64,000 nucleotides of DNA. It comes from CAYZZU01 sp964483105. GTDB lineage: Bacteria > CG2-30-53-67. The position numbers and the translations under genes were made by a program. The stretch is taken from contig CAYZZU010000001.1 in NCBI GenBank assembly GCA_964483105.1, positions 123,322-187,321 on the forward strand. Direction: 5' to 3'. This document shows, piece after piece, positions 8,944 through 15,562 of the stretch; the first letter of the stretch is position 1, and every line of letters starts with the position of its first letter. Below the pieces are notes generated by a model that ran no database searches, was not told where the DNA came from, and saw only the letters and a list, made by a program, of their open reading frames with translations.

Positions 8944-9001
8944 GGCAGGGGGGCTGAAGTTACCTCCGGTGGTGGACCCGGAGAGGTTCAGCCGGCCTGC
9001 C
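8944..9001. other. Long intergenic stem-loop
   Basis: Nested complementary arms form one extended hairpin: GGCAGG (8944-8949) with CCTGCC (8996-9001), GGCTGAA (8952-8958) with TTCAGCC (8987-8993), and CCTC/CGG (8963-8969) with CCG/GAGG (8978-8986). It lies between convergent genes, the methyltransferase on + and a small membrane protein on -. No T-run follows on either strand, so it does not look like an ordinary terminator. It could be a 3' end or stability element, or a structured RNA. Confidence 0.5.
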
Positions 9002-9020
9002 TGTGGGTGACTTCAGGAGA

Positions 9021-9037
9021 CACCCGCCATGCGGGTG
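9021..9037 (-). terminator. Hairpin just past the small membrane-protein gene
   Basis: CACCCGC, a 3-base loop and GCGGGTG form a perfect 7-bp stem 6 bases beyond the stop codon of the - strand gene. There is no clear U-tract, so termination is likely but not certain. Confidence 0.4.
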
Positions 9038-9042
9038 GAGCA

Positions 9043-9453
9043 TCATCCCTCCCCCCGTTCGATCCAAAGGGTCATGATCATGTTGAAGCCGAAAAGAAAG
9101 ATGGAGAGAATTTCCACTACGGCGGAGAGAACGAAGAGGGGAAAGAGAGGATCACCGGAAGTGACTTGGTCGGTCATTGCCATGAGGACCATTCCGATGA
9201 GCCCGAGGTTGGCGAGCCAGAACTGAATCTCTCCCAACCGGTTGCTGTAGAGAGGTTTGCCGGAGAAACGTGGAAGGATATGATAGCCCACTCCGAAGAT
9301 GAGCATCGACATCCAGCCCAGGAGGTTCAGATGGACGTGGGCGAAACGCAGGGTGTCCAACCCCGGATGGATGATCATGGCGATGCCCAGCAGGCTTCCG
9401 ATCATAAGGTAGATGATTCCCATCAGGATAAAACGTTTTACGAATCCTTCCAT
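9043..9453 (-). CDS. Small membrane protein resembling part of heme-copper oxidase subunit I
   Basis: 136 residues, almost entirely four hydrophobic segments (about 8-28, 38-60, 77-95, 104-130). The second segment carries RFAHVHLNLLGW (His39, His41) and ends GYHILPRF (His58), resembling the helix of oxidase and NO-reductase subunit I that ligates heme; NorB encoded here has IHINLLIVWLL at the same place. The protein is far too short to be an oxidase and lacks the copper/iron-site histidines. Start is the ATG after GGGAGGAGAG. It is divergent from norC, and both appear to share one CRP/FNR-type operator. A heme-binding accessory of NO metabolism is my inference; the function is not established. 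Confidence 0.75.
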   Translation of the reverse strand: MEGFVKRFILMGIIYLMIGSLLGIAMIIHPGLDTLRFAHVHLNLLGWMSMLIFGVGYHILPRFSGKPLYSNRLGEIQFWLANLGLIGMVLMAMTDQVTSGDPLFPLFVLSAVVEILSIFLFGFNMIMTLWIERGEG

Positions 9454-9513
9454 TTTCTCTCCTCCCCGAACAATTGAACAACGCCTCTTTTTACAACCGT
9501 CCTTTACCTCCGG

Positions 9514-9590
9514 ATGATAGTCTGAAAAAACAAAACCTTCTGTGACCTGTATCACTGTTCACCGTACTTGCCGATGATACAGTTGCATGG
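9514..9590. promoter_or_regulatory. Divergent promoter with one CRP/FNR-family operator (small oxidase-like gene and norC)
   Basis: The operator is GTGA-CCTGTA-TCAC (9542-9555), centred at 9548.5. At exactly the class II distance on the + strand (start predicted at 9590) lies TACAGT (9578-9583). On the - strand (start predicted at 9507) lies TATCAT (9519 to 9514). No good -35 box is needed for class II activation. The NO-responsive HcpR and DNR/NNR regulators belong to this family; which one acts here cannot be told. Confidence 0.6.
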
Positions 9591-9718
9591 TAGGTTAATA
9601 CCTTAAAAGCTGAGGTTTCGCAATCTGTTTTTCGAGAGAAGCGAGGAAAGGGGGTGAAAGAGGAGGAGTGCGGTTGGGTGGATAATTCTTGCCGTTTCAT
9701 CTGGAAAGGAGATTCAAT

Positions 9719-10450
9719 ATGACGAAAAACAGCGCAAGGAACTGGTTTTTCATCGGGACCTTTGCCTGCCTGGTGATCTTTTTCATCCTGTCGATCCATA
9801 CCCTGTCCAGGATACCGAAATATACTCATTCGGATAAGCTGACGGGGGAGGTGATCGCGGGGAAGAAAGTCTGGGAGAAACATGATTGTATCGGTTGTCA
9901 CACCCTGATCGGCGAAGGGGCTTACTACGCGCCGGAGCTGAAGGATGTCTACAGCCGGAAGGGACCGTCCTTTATCCGGGCCTTTCTCCGGGATCCGGCC
10001 AAGACCTGGTACGGAAGCGTGGAAGCGGCGAAGGGGAAGCGGAAGATGCCGAATCTCCATCTTTCTGACGAGGAGATCAATCATCTCATCGCCTTCTTCG
10101 CCTGGGTCGACAAAATCGATACGCACAACTGGCCTCCCAGGGGGAAGACGGCTGTGGCGCAGGCGGCTGAACCGGGGCGTGCGTTGGTCGCCGCGCCGGT
10201 GGAGAGCGCGCTCGTCCGTCGGGGAGAGGCCTTGGTTCAGGCCAAGGCCTGCACCGCCTGTCACCGGATCAAAGGAGTGGGGGCGGGCGTGGGGCCGGAT
10301 CTCACGGGCGTGACTCAAAGAGTGCCGATCGAGACCATCCGGAAGCGGTTGAAGGATCCAAAATCGGTCAAGGCGGATTCGATCATGCCGAACTTCGGGT
10401 TTACGGATGAAGAAGTGGAAGCGATCATCGCCTATCTGAAAACCTTATAG
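9719..10450 (+). CDS. norC: Nitric oxide reductase cytochrome c subunit with an extra C-terminal cytochrome c domain
   Basis: 243 residues, starting after AAAGGAGA. The N-terminus has one membrane anchor (about 9-27). Residues 35-140 are a typical NorC domain: CIGCH heme site (57-61), GEGAYYAPEL, and axial Met110 in KMPNLHLSDEEI. NorC normally ends here at about 150 residues. This one continues through a Pro/Ala linker into a second cytochrome c domain with CTACH (178-182) and Met223 in IMPNFGFTDEEV. It passes electrons to NorB, which reduces NO to N2O. The second heme may extend the electron-entry chain. norB follows 13 bases later. Confidence 0.92.
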   Translation: MTKNSARNWFFIGTFACLVIFFILSIHTLSRIPKYTHSDKLTGEVIAGKKVWEKHDCIGCHTLIGEGAYYAPELKDVYSRKGPSFIRAFLRDPAKTWYGSVEAAKGKRKMPNLHLSDEEINHLIAFFAWVDKIDTHNWPPRGKTAVAQAAEPGRALVAAPVESALVRRGEALVQAKACTACHRIKGVGAGVGPDLTGVTQRVPIETIRKRLKDPKSVKADSIMPNFGFTDEEVEAIIAYLKTL

Positions 10451-10463
10451 GGAGGAAACCAGG

Positions 10464-11792
10464 ATGAAATATCAGACACACAGTGTGGCCTACAATCACT
10501 TCGCGGTGGCCCTCCTGCTCTTTGCGCTCCAGGTTCTGGCGGGTCTTGTGATCGGTATCCAGTACGTCTTCCCGGATTTTCTGTTCCAGACGGTCGATTT
10601 CAATGTGGCACGGACCATCCATATCAACCTGTTAATTGTCTGGCTTCTGATCGGGTTCATGGGGGCCTCCTATTATCTGGTGGTGGAGGAATCGGAGAAC
10701 GAGGTATGGAGTCCGACGCTGGCCAACATCCACCTGGTCGCTTTCGTGATCGCCGGGGTGGTTGCGATCGTCGGGTATCTTTTCGGCTGGACCGACGGAC
10801 GGGAGTTCCTGGAGCAGCCTTTCATCATCAAGCTGGCGATCACGGCGGTGGTCCTGGCCTTCGTGTTCAATATCATCATGACCATTATCAAGGGCGGCAG
10901 GTGGACCTCGATCCAGGTCGTCCTGGTGATGGGGCTGGTGGGCGCCGCGCTCTTCTTTCTTCCGGCTCTGGGAAACCATGTCGGTTTTTATCCCAACCTT
11001 TCGGTGGACAAGTACTTCTGGTGGTGGACCGTCCATCTCTGGGTGGAGGGGGTGTGGGAGTTGATCATGGGCGCCATGCTCTCTTTCCTTCTTCTCAAGC
11101 TGACCGGGATCGACCGGGAAGTTCTTGAAAAATGGCTCTACGTGATTGTGGGGATTGTTTTTCTTTCCGGAGTCCTGGGAACCGGCCATCATTACTACTG
11201 GGAAGGGTACCCCTCCTACTGGCTCTGGATCGGGGGGATCTTCTCCGCCACCGAGCCGTTCACCTTTCTGGGGATGACCATCTACGCCTTCGCCATGATG
11301 GAGAAGGCCGGGCGGGTCCATCCGAACCGGGTGGCCATCTACTTTACGCTCGGTTGCGCCCTCTTTGCCTTCCTGGGGGCCGGGGTATGGGGCGTGATGC
11401 ATACCCTGCCTCAGATCAACCGGTACACTCATGGTTCACAGATCACGGCCTCGCATGGGCATCTCGCCTTCTTCGGGGCTTACGCCTTGATCAACATCGC
11501 CATGATGGCCTATGCCATTCCGGCGATCAAGGGGTTTGACAGCTGGAACAAGCGGGCCGGACTGACCTCTTTCTGGCTGATGGTGATCGGGATGACGGAC
11601 ATGACCCTGGCCCTCTTCGGAGCGGGGGTACTCCAGGCCTATATGGAGCGGTACAACCACATGCCGTATCTGTATGTCCAGAACCAGCTGACACTCTTCT
11701 ATGCGGTTCGACTTGCGGGAGGGGTGGTTTTCGCCCTGGGGGTCCTGTATCTGATCAAGGCCTTTTTCCAGCAGGGGGTCAAGAGGGCCTGA
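10464..11792 (+). CDS. norB: Nitric oxide reductase subunit B
   Basis: 442 residues with about 12 membrane spans. Ligands of the hemes and the non-heme iron are visible: His53 in ARTIHINLL, His191 and Glu195 in HLWVEGVWE, the pair His242-His243 in GTGHHYYW, and His331/His333 in ASHGHLAFFG. The glutamates that distinguish NO reductases from oxygen reductases are present (Glu195, Glu199). No N-terminal quinol-oxidase-type extension is present, and a NorC gene precedes it, so this is the cytochrome c-dependent cNor class. It converts 2 NO to N2O in the inner membrane. It is cotranscribed with norC; norQ and norD follow. Confidence 0.95.
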   Translation: MKYQTHSVAYNHFAVALLLFALQVLAGLVIGIQYVFPDFLFQTVDFNVARTIHINLLIVWLLIGFMGASYYLVVEESENEVWSPTLANIHLVAFVIAGVVAIVGYLFGWTDGREFLEQPFIIKLAITAVVLAFVFNIIMTIIKGGRWTSIQVVLVMGLVGAALFFLPALGNHVGFYPNLSVDKYFWWWTVHLWVEGVWELIMGAMLSFLLLKLTGIDREVLEKWLYVIVGIVFLSGVLGTGHHYYWEGYPSYWLWIGGIFSATEPFTFLGMTIYAFAMMEKAGRVHPNRVAIYFTLGCALFAFLGAGVWGVMHTLPQINRYTHGSQITASHGHLAFFGAYALINIAMMAYAIPAIKGFDSWNKRAGLTSFWLMVIGMTDMTLALFGAGVLQAYMERYNHMPYLYVQNQLTLFYAVRLAGGVVFALGVLYLIKAFFQQGVKRA

Positions 11793-11823
11793 TGACGGTG
11801 ACCCGCGCAAGGTCTACGACCCG

Positions 11824-11877
11824 CCGTGTTCCGGGAGATGATGCGGAATGATGTATCGCGTCCCACCCCGGACACGG
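11824..11877 (+). other. Stem-loop between norB and norQ
   Basis: CCGTGTTCCGGG (11824-11835) can pair with CCCGGACACGG (11867-11877), leaving a loop of about 30 bases. It sits in the 135-base gap between norB and norQ without a T-run. It may adjust mRNA stability between the structural and maturation genes. Confidence 0.3.
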
Positions 11878-11927
11878 TTCCCGGAGGCCGGGCGGGATAA
11901 GAAACAGTATGCGACCATGGAGAAAAA

Positions 11928-12746
11928 ATGGAACACGCGGTATCTGCAATGGAACGGAACGCCCCCCCCGGGGTGGATGCCCCCTATTATCTTCCGGTAG
12001 GAGATGAACGGGAGGTTTTTGAGACAGCCTACCGGAAACGGCTCCCCCTCATGCTCAAGGGGCCGACCGGATGCGGCAAGACCCGGTTCGTGCGGTACAT
12101 GGCCCACCGGCTGGGGCGCAGTGTCCTGACCGTGGCCTGTCATGACGACCTGACGGCAAGCGATCTGGTCGGGAGGTACCTCGTCAAGGGGGGCGAGACG
12201 GTCTGGATCGACGGCCCGCTGACCCGGGCCGTCCGCAGGGGGGCGATCTGCTACCTCGACGAGATCGTGGAGGCGAGGCAGGATACCAGCGTGGTGATCC
12301 ACCCCTTGACCGATGACCGTCGGATTCTCCCGGTGGAAAAGACCGGAGAGGTCCTGGAGGCGCCCAATGAGTTCATGCTGGTCATCTCGTTCAACCCGGG
12401 GTACCAGAGTCTCCTGAAGGATCTGAAACCGAGTACCAAACAGCGGTTCGTCTCCCTCGATTTCGATTTCCCCGAACCGGAGAGGGAGATAGAGATTGTT
12501 GTCCACGAGAGTGGAGTGGACGGGGAGACCGCGCGGAAACTGGTCCTGCTGGGGGGCAAGATCCGCAACCTCAAGGACAAGGGCCTGGAAGAGACGGTCA
12601 GCACCCGCCTGCTGGTCTACGCGGGCCAGATGATCGAGGGCGGAATCCCGCCGGTCCGGGCCTGTACGATTACCCTCTGCAACCCGCTGACCGATGAGCC
12701 GGAGTTGAAGCGCGGCATTCAGGAATTGATTACCTCGGTGTTTTAG
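11928..12746 (+). CDS. norQ: NorQ/CbbQ-type AAA+ ATPase for NO reductase activation
   Basis: 272 residues. Walker A GPTGCGKT is at 45-52 and Walker B ICYLDEI at about 107-113. The segment CHDDLTASDLVGRYL and the C-terminal CbbQ region match the NirQ/NorQ/CbbQ MoxR group. These ATPases work with a von Willebrand factor A partner to insert or adjust metal cofactors; NorQ with NorD activates the NO reductase. The partner gene norD follows 15 bases downstream. A short GGAG precedes the ATG. Confidence 0.92.
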   Translation: MEHAVSAMERNAPPGVDAPYYLPVGDEREVFETAYRKRLPLMLKGPTGCGKTRFVRYMAHRLGRSVLTVACHDDLTASDLVGRYLVKGGETVWIDGPLTRAVRRGAICYLDEIVEARQDTSVVIHPLTDDRRILPVEKTGEVLEAPNEFMLVISFNPGYQSLLKDLKPSTKQRFVSLDFDFPEPEREIEIVVHESGVDGETARKLVLLGGKIRNLKDKGLEETVSTRLLVYAGQMIEGGIPPVRACTITLCNPLTDEPELKRGIQELITSVF

Positions 12747-12761
12747 GAGGCCGAGTGTTTT

Positions 12762-14951
12762 GTGGAAGAGATCAGTCGTGCCGGGCTGGATGGATTTCCG
12801 GCGAATCCGCTGTATTCACCCTCCACCGACGATCCATCAACGCGAACAGGCAGGTTTTTCATGTCTCGAGTATTGCCGGCAAGCAGGGGGACGGAGAAGG
12901 CGAACGCGAACGTGAACGCTCCCGGTCCCCCGGGGGTTGTCCACCTCAGTGAGATCCGTGAGGTCCTGGATCTTTACCTGGCGGGTCTTTTCCGCCGCGC
13001 TCCCGGGATCCGTGAGAACCGGGTCTGGCAGGAAGGGAAACGGTATTTTTTCGGTCTGGTCCGGCAGAGGAACCGTCAGGTTCCGGCCCGTCCGTCTGAT
13101 TCCTACACGAACCTGAAACGGATTTATCTTCCGGAGAAGGTCGGGATCTTCCCGACCGAGGAAGAAAATTTTGCGTTTTACAAGGCGATTGTCGCCCATA
13201 AATACGGCCAGATCCGTTTCGGCAGCCTTGAGGTCCTGGGTACGCTCGAAAAGATCCGGGACCCGGAGCTGGTGCTGGACCTCTACGGCCTGATCGAGGA
13301 TGCCCGGATGGAACGGCATCTTTCATCAGAGATGGGCGGGATCGGGAGACTTTTCCGGGAGCAGAGGCGGCATGCATTGGAACTCCGCCCGGAGCTGACC
13401 GGACTTCCGGGGAGGGCGGCCCGCGTGGAGGCCCTGCTCCGGATCACACTGGATCCCCCGTCCGGCTCCGCTTTTCTTCCCGGGGAACTGCTCCGCTGGA
13501 CCGGTCTCTACCGGGAGGAGATTCTGCGTCACGCCGGGAACGGGGGAACGCCGGCCGATTCCCTGAATCTGGCGTTGAAGATCGCGGGTGGCCTGGACCG
13601 TGGTGACGGGGACTATTCCGGTATCGAGCCGGTCTCCTACCGGGGCAGGATCCACCTCCGGGACGTCCTTTCCACGCTTCGGGGCGCGATTCGCGTGGAA
13701 TGTGTCGGGGACGGTGAAGAGGAAGGGGATGTTTCTTCCGATCCCGGGCGGACGGAACTGGCCACGAAGCGCTGTATTGCGCCGGAAGCCGCGGAGTTCG
13801 ATGAAGAGGAGGCAAAACGGGGGATCCTGCTGAACCGGTTCGAAAAGCTGAACATGATCGAAAAGTATTTCCGGATCAGCCGTCCCCTGGACGAGGATGA
13901 CGATGTGGAGGATCTGCGCAAGTCCCTGGATGAACTCGAGTCGACCGGGGTCATACGGTCCGCGCGGCGGGCGGGGAGTCTCCTGCGCGTGGAGGAGGAT
14001 TTCGATTTCGAAACCGAAAAACCGGAACTCGATTCCGGGGGGGCGACTCCCGGGATTCCGTACGACGAATGGGACTTCCGGATCGGCGCCTTCCGCAAGG
14101 ATTGGTGCACGCTCCTGGAACGTTCCCCGGTCCACCTGGATGCGGCGTGGGCCGAGGCGTTGATGCGGGAGAAGGGACATCTCTTCAACCGGGTGCGGCG
14201 GGAGTTCCGGGCGCTCCGGCCGGAGTACCGGAGGCTCAGGAAACGGATTGACGGGGAGGAAGTGGACACCGACGCCTATGTCCAGGCCCTGGCCGATATC
14301 CGGGCCGGGGTGACTCCATCCGAGAAGATTTACATCCAGCGCGCCCGGCGGCGCAGGGAGATCGCCACGGCCTTTCTGGCGGATCTTTCCGCCTCCACCG
14401 ACGCCTATGTCCGAAATCTCCGGGTGATGGATCAGCAGCGGGAGGCACTCCTCCTGTTGGGCGAGGCCATGGAGGCGGTCCGGGATCGCTATGCCATTTA
14501 CGGGTTTTCCAGCAAGACCCGGAAGGCGTGCGATGTCTATACACTCAAGGGGTTCCGGGAGGAGTACGGGCCGGAAGTCATCGCGCGGATCGGCGGGATG
14601 AAGCCGCTGAACTATACGCGGATGGGACCGGCCATACGCCATATGACCCGGATCCTGAAGGGAGAACAGGCCCGGTTCAGGCTTCTTGTGATCCTGAGTG
14701 ACGGGAAACCGAACGACTTCGATCTTTATGAAGGGCGCTACGGGATTGAGGATATCAAGAAGGCTCTATTGGAGGCGGGAGGGCAAGGCATCCGTTCTTT
14801 CTGCATCACCGTGGATACCGAGGCGCGCGAATATCTCCCCTACATATTTGAACGGGGAAATTTCCTGGTCCTTGACGAGATTGAGTCACTTCCACGGAAA
14901 CTGGTCATGATGTACCGTCGTCTGACCGGCCTGAACAGTGGAGGACGCTGA
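12762..14951 (+). CDS. norD: NorD, von Willebrand factor A-domain activator of NO reductase
   Basis: 729 residues, starting at GTG after AGGAGG. The long N-terminal part is charged and poorly conserved. The C-terminal part is a VWA domain with the metal-ion-dependent adhesion motif DLSAST (541-546) and later ILSDGKPND. NorD pairs with NorQ to mature the non-heme iron site of NorB. An in-frame ATG about 33 codons downstream (near 12861) is an alternative start, since the first 30 residues look non-conserved. No terminator is seen before the next promoter at 14964. Confidence 0.9.
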   Translation: MEEISRAGLDGFPANPLYSPSTDDPSTRTGRFFMSRVLPASRGTEKANANVNAPGPPGVVHLSEIREVLDLYLAGLFRRAPGIRENRVWQEGKRYFFGLVRQRNRQVPARPSDSYTNLKRIYLPEKVGIFPTEEENFAFYKAIVAHKYGQIRFGSLEVLGTLEKIRDPELVLDLYGLIEDARMERHLSSEMGGIGRLFREQRRHALELRPELTGLPGRAARVEALLRITLDPPSGSAFLPGELLRWTGLYREEILRHAGNGGTPADSLNLALKIAGGLDRGDGDYSGIEPVSYRGRIHLRDVLSTLRGAIRVECVGDGEEEGDVSSDPGRTELATKRCIAPEAAEFDEEEAKRGILLNRFEKLNMIEKYFRISRPLDEDDDVEDLRKSLDELESTGVIRSARRAGSLLRVEEDFDFETEKPELDSGGATPGIPYDEWDFRIGAFRKDWCTLLERSPVHLDAAWAEALMREKGHLFNRVRREFRALRPEYRRLRKRIDGEEVDTDAYVQALADIRAGVTPSEKIYIQRARRRREIATAFLADLSASTDAYVRNLRVMDQQREALLLLGEAMEAVRDRYAIYGFSSKTRKACDVYTLKGFREEYGPEVIARIGGMKPLNYTRMGPAIRHMTRILKGEQARFRLLVILSDGKPNDFDLYEGRYGIEDIKKALLEAGGQGIRSFCITVDTEAREYLPYIFERGNFLVLDEIESLPRKLVMMYRRLTGLNSGGR

Positions 14952-14963
14952 AAAGCGGTTTCT

Positions 14964-15012
14964 GTGACACCGGTCACGGTCTGGAATGCCGGGAGATGTT
15001 AAGATCATGTTA
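14964..15012 (+). promoter_or_regulatory. CRP/FNR-family operator and promoter for the DUF1858 gene
   Basis: GTGA-CACCGG-TCAC (14964-14977), centred at 14970.5, is a perfect inverted repeat of the same type as the site before norC. At the class II position lies TAAGAT (15000-15005), predicting a start at 15012. The wider palindrome TGAC-ACCG-GTCA is present as well. Confidence 0.6.
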
Positions 15013-15083
15013 AGATATGGATCGTCATGCAGGAGACGAATCGTGGGTGGAACGTCACGCAGTATCAGCAAGGAGGTGGGACC

Positions 15084-15302
15084 ATGAAAAGAGTCACAAA
15101 AGAGACCGTGATCGGCGATGTGATCCAGTCGTCTCCCGAGGCCAAGGCCGTGATCGAGAAACATTTCGGGAAGGGGTGTTTTACCTGCCCCGGGATTAAC
15201 ATGGAGAGCATCGCCTTCGGGTCGACCATGCACAACCTCGATCCCCAGGTGATCATCGATGAATTGAACGAAATCCTGAAAGACGAGGAAACCGTTCAAT
15301 AA
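15084..15302 (+). CDS. DUF1858 / hybrid-cluster-protein-associated redox-disulfide protein
   Basis: 72 residues, starting after a strong AAGGAGG site. The whole protein is one DUF1858 domain: VIGDVIQSSPEAKAVIEKHF followed by the redox motif GCFTCPG. TIGR03980 names this group after its association with hybrid cluster protein, an enzyme of nitrosative stress. It is a small cytoplasmic protein presumed to use its two cysteines as a redox disulfide. Its own promoter carries the same operator as norCB, so induction by NO is likely. It is followed by a strong terminator, making it a single-gene transcript. Confidence 0.88.
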   Translation: MKRVTKETVIGDVIQSSPEAKAVIEKHFGKGCFTCPGINMESIAFGSTMHNLDPQVIIDELNEILKDEETVQ

Positions 15303-15333
15303 CCTGCCATAACCCCTGACATCTTCTCCGGGC

Positions 15334-15382
15334 ATGATTCTTCACAGGTTATTCGGGTGGAGAATCATGTTTCGTTTTTTTT
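15334..15382 (+). terminator. Rho-independent terminator after the DUF1858 gene
   Basis: ATGATTCT (15334-15341) pairs perfectly with AGAATCAT (15361-15368) and is followed within 6 bases by a run of eight T. A second small hairpin (CACCT TTC AGGTG) lies just downstream. Confidence 0.75.
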
Positions 15383-15562
15383 GTTTCACCTTTCAGGTGA
15401 GTTGTATACTCACTGTAAACCAATAAACCAAGAGGGTTTTTTATTGTTGGTAAGCGCCTATCGCTCACTTGGGGGCCGGGGGGAGCGGTTGACGATTCGT
15501 TCTTCCGGTGCTACTGATTAATTAAGCTTCGCTTCCCTGATCCCCGTTCCGAAGGAGTGTTC

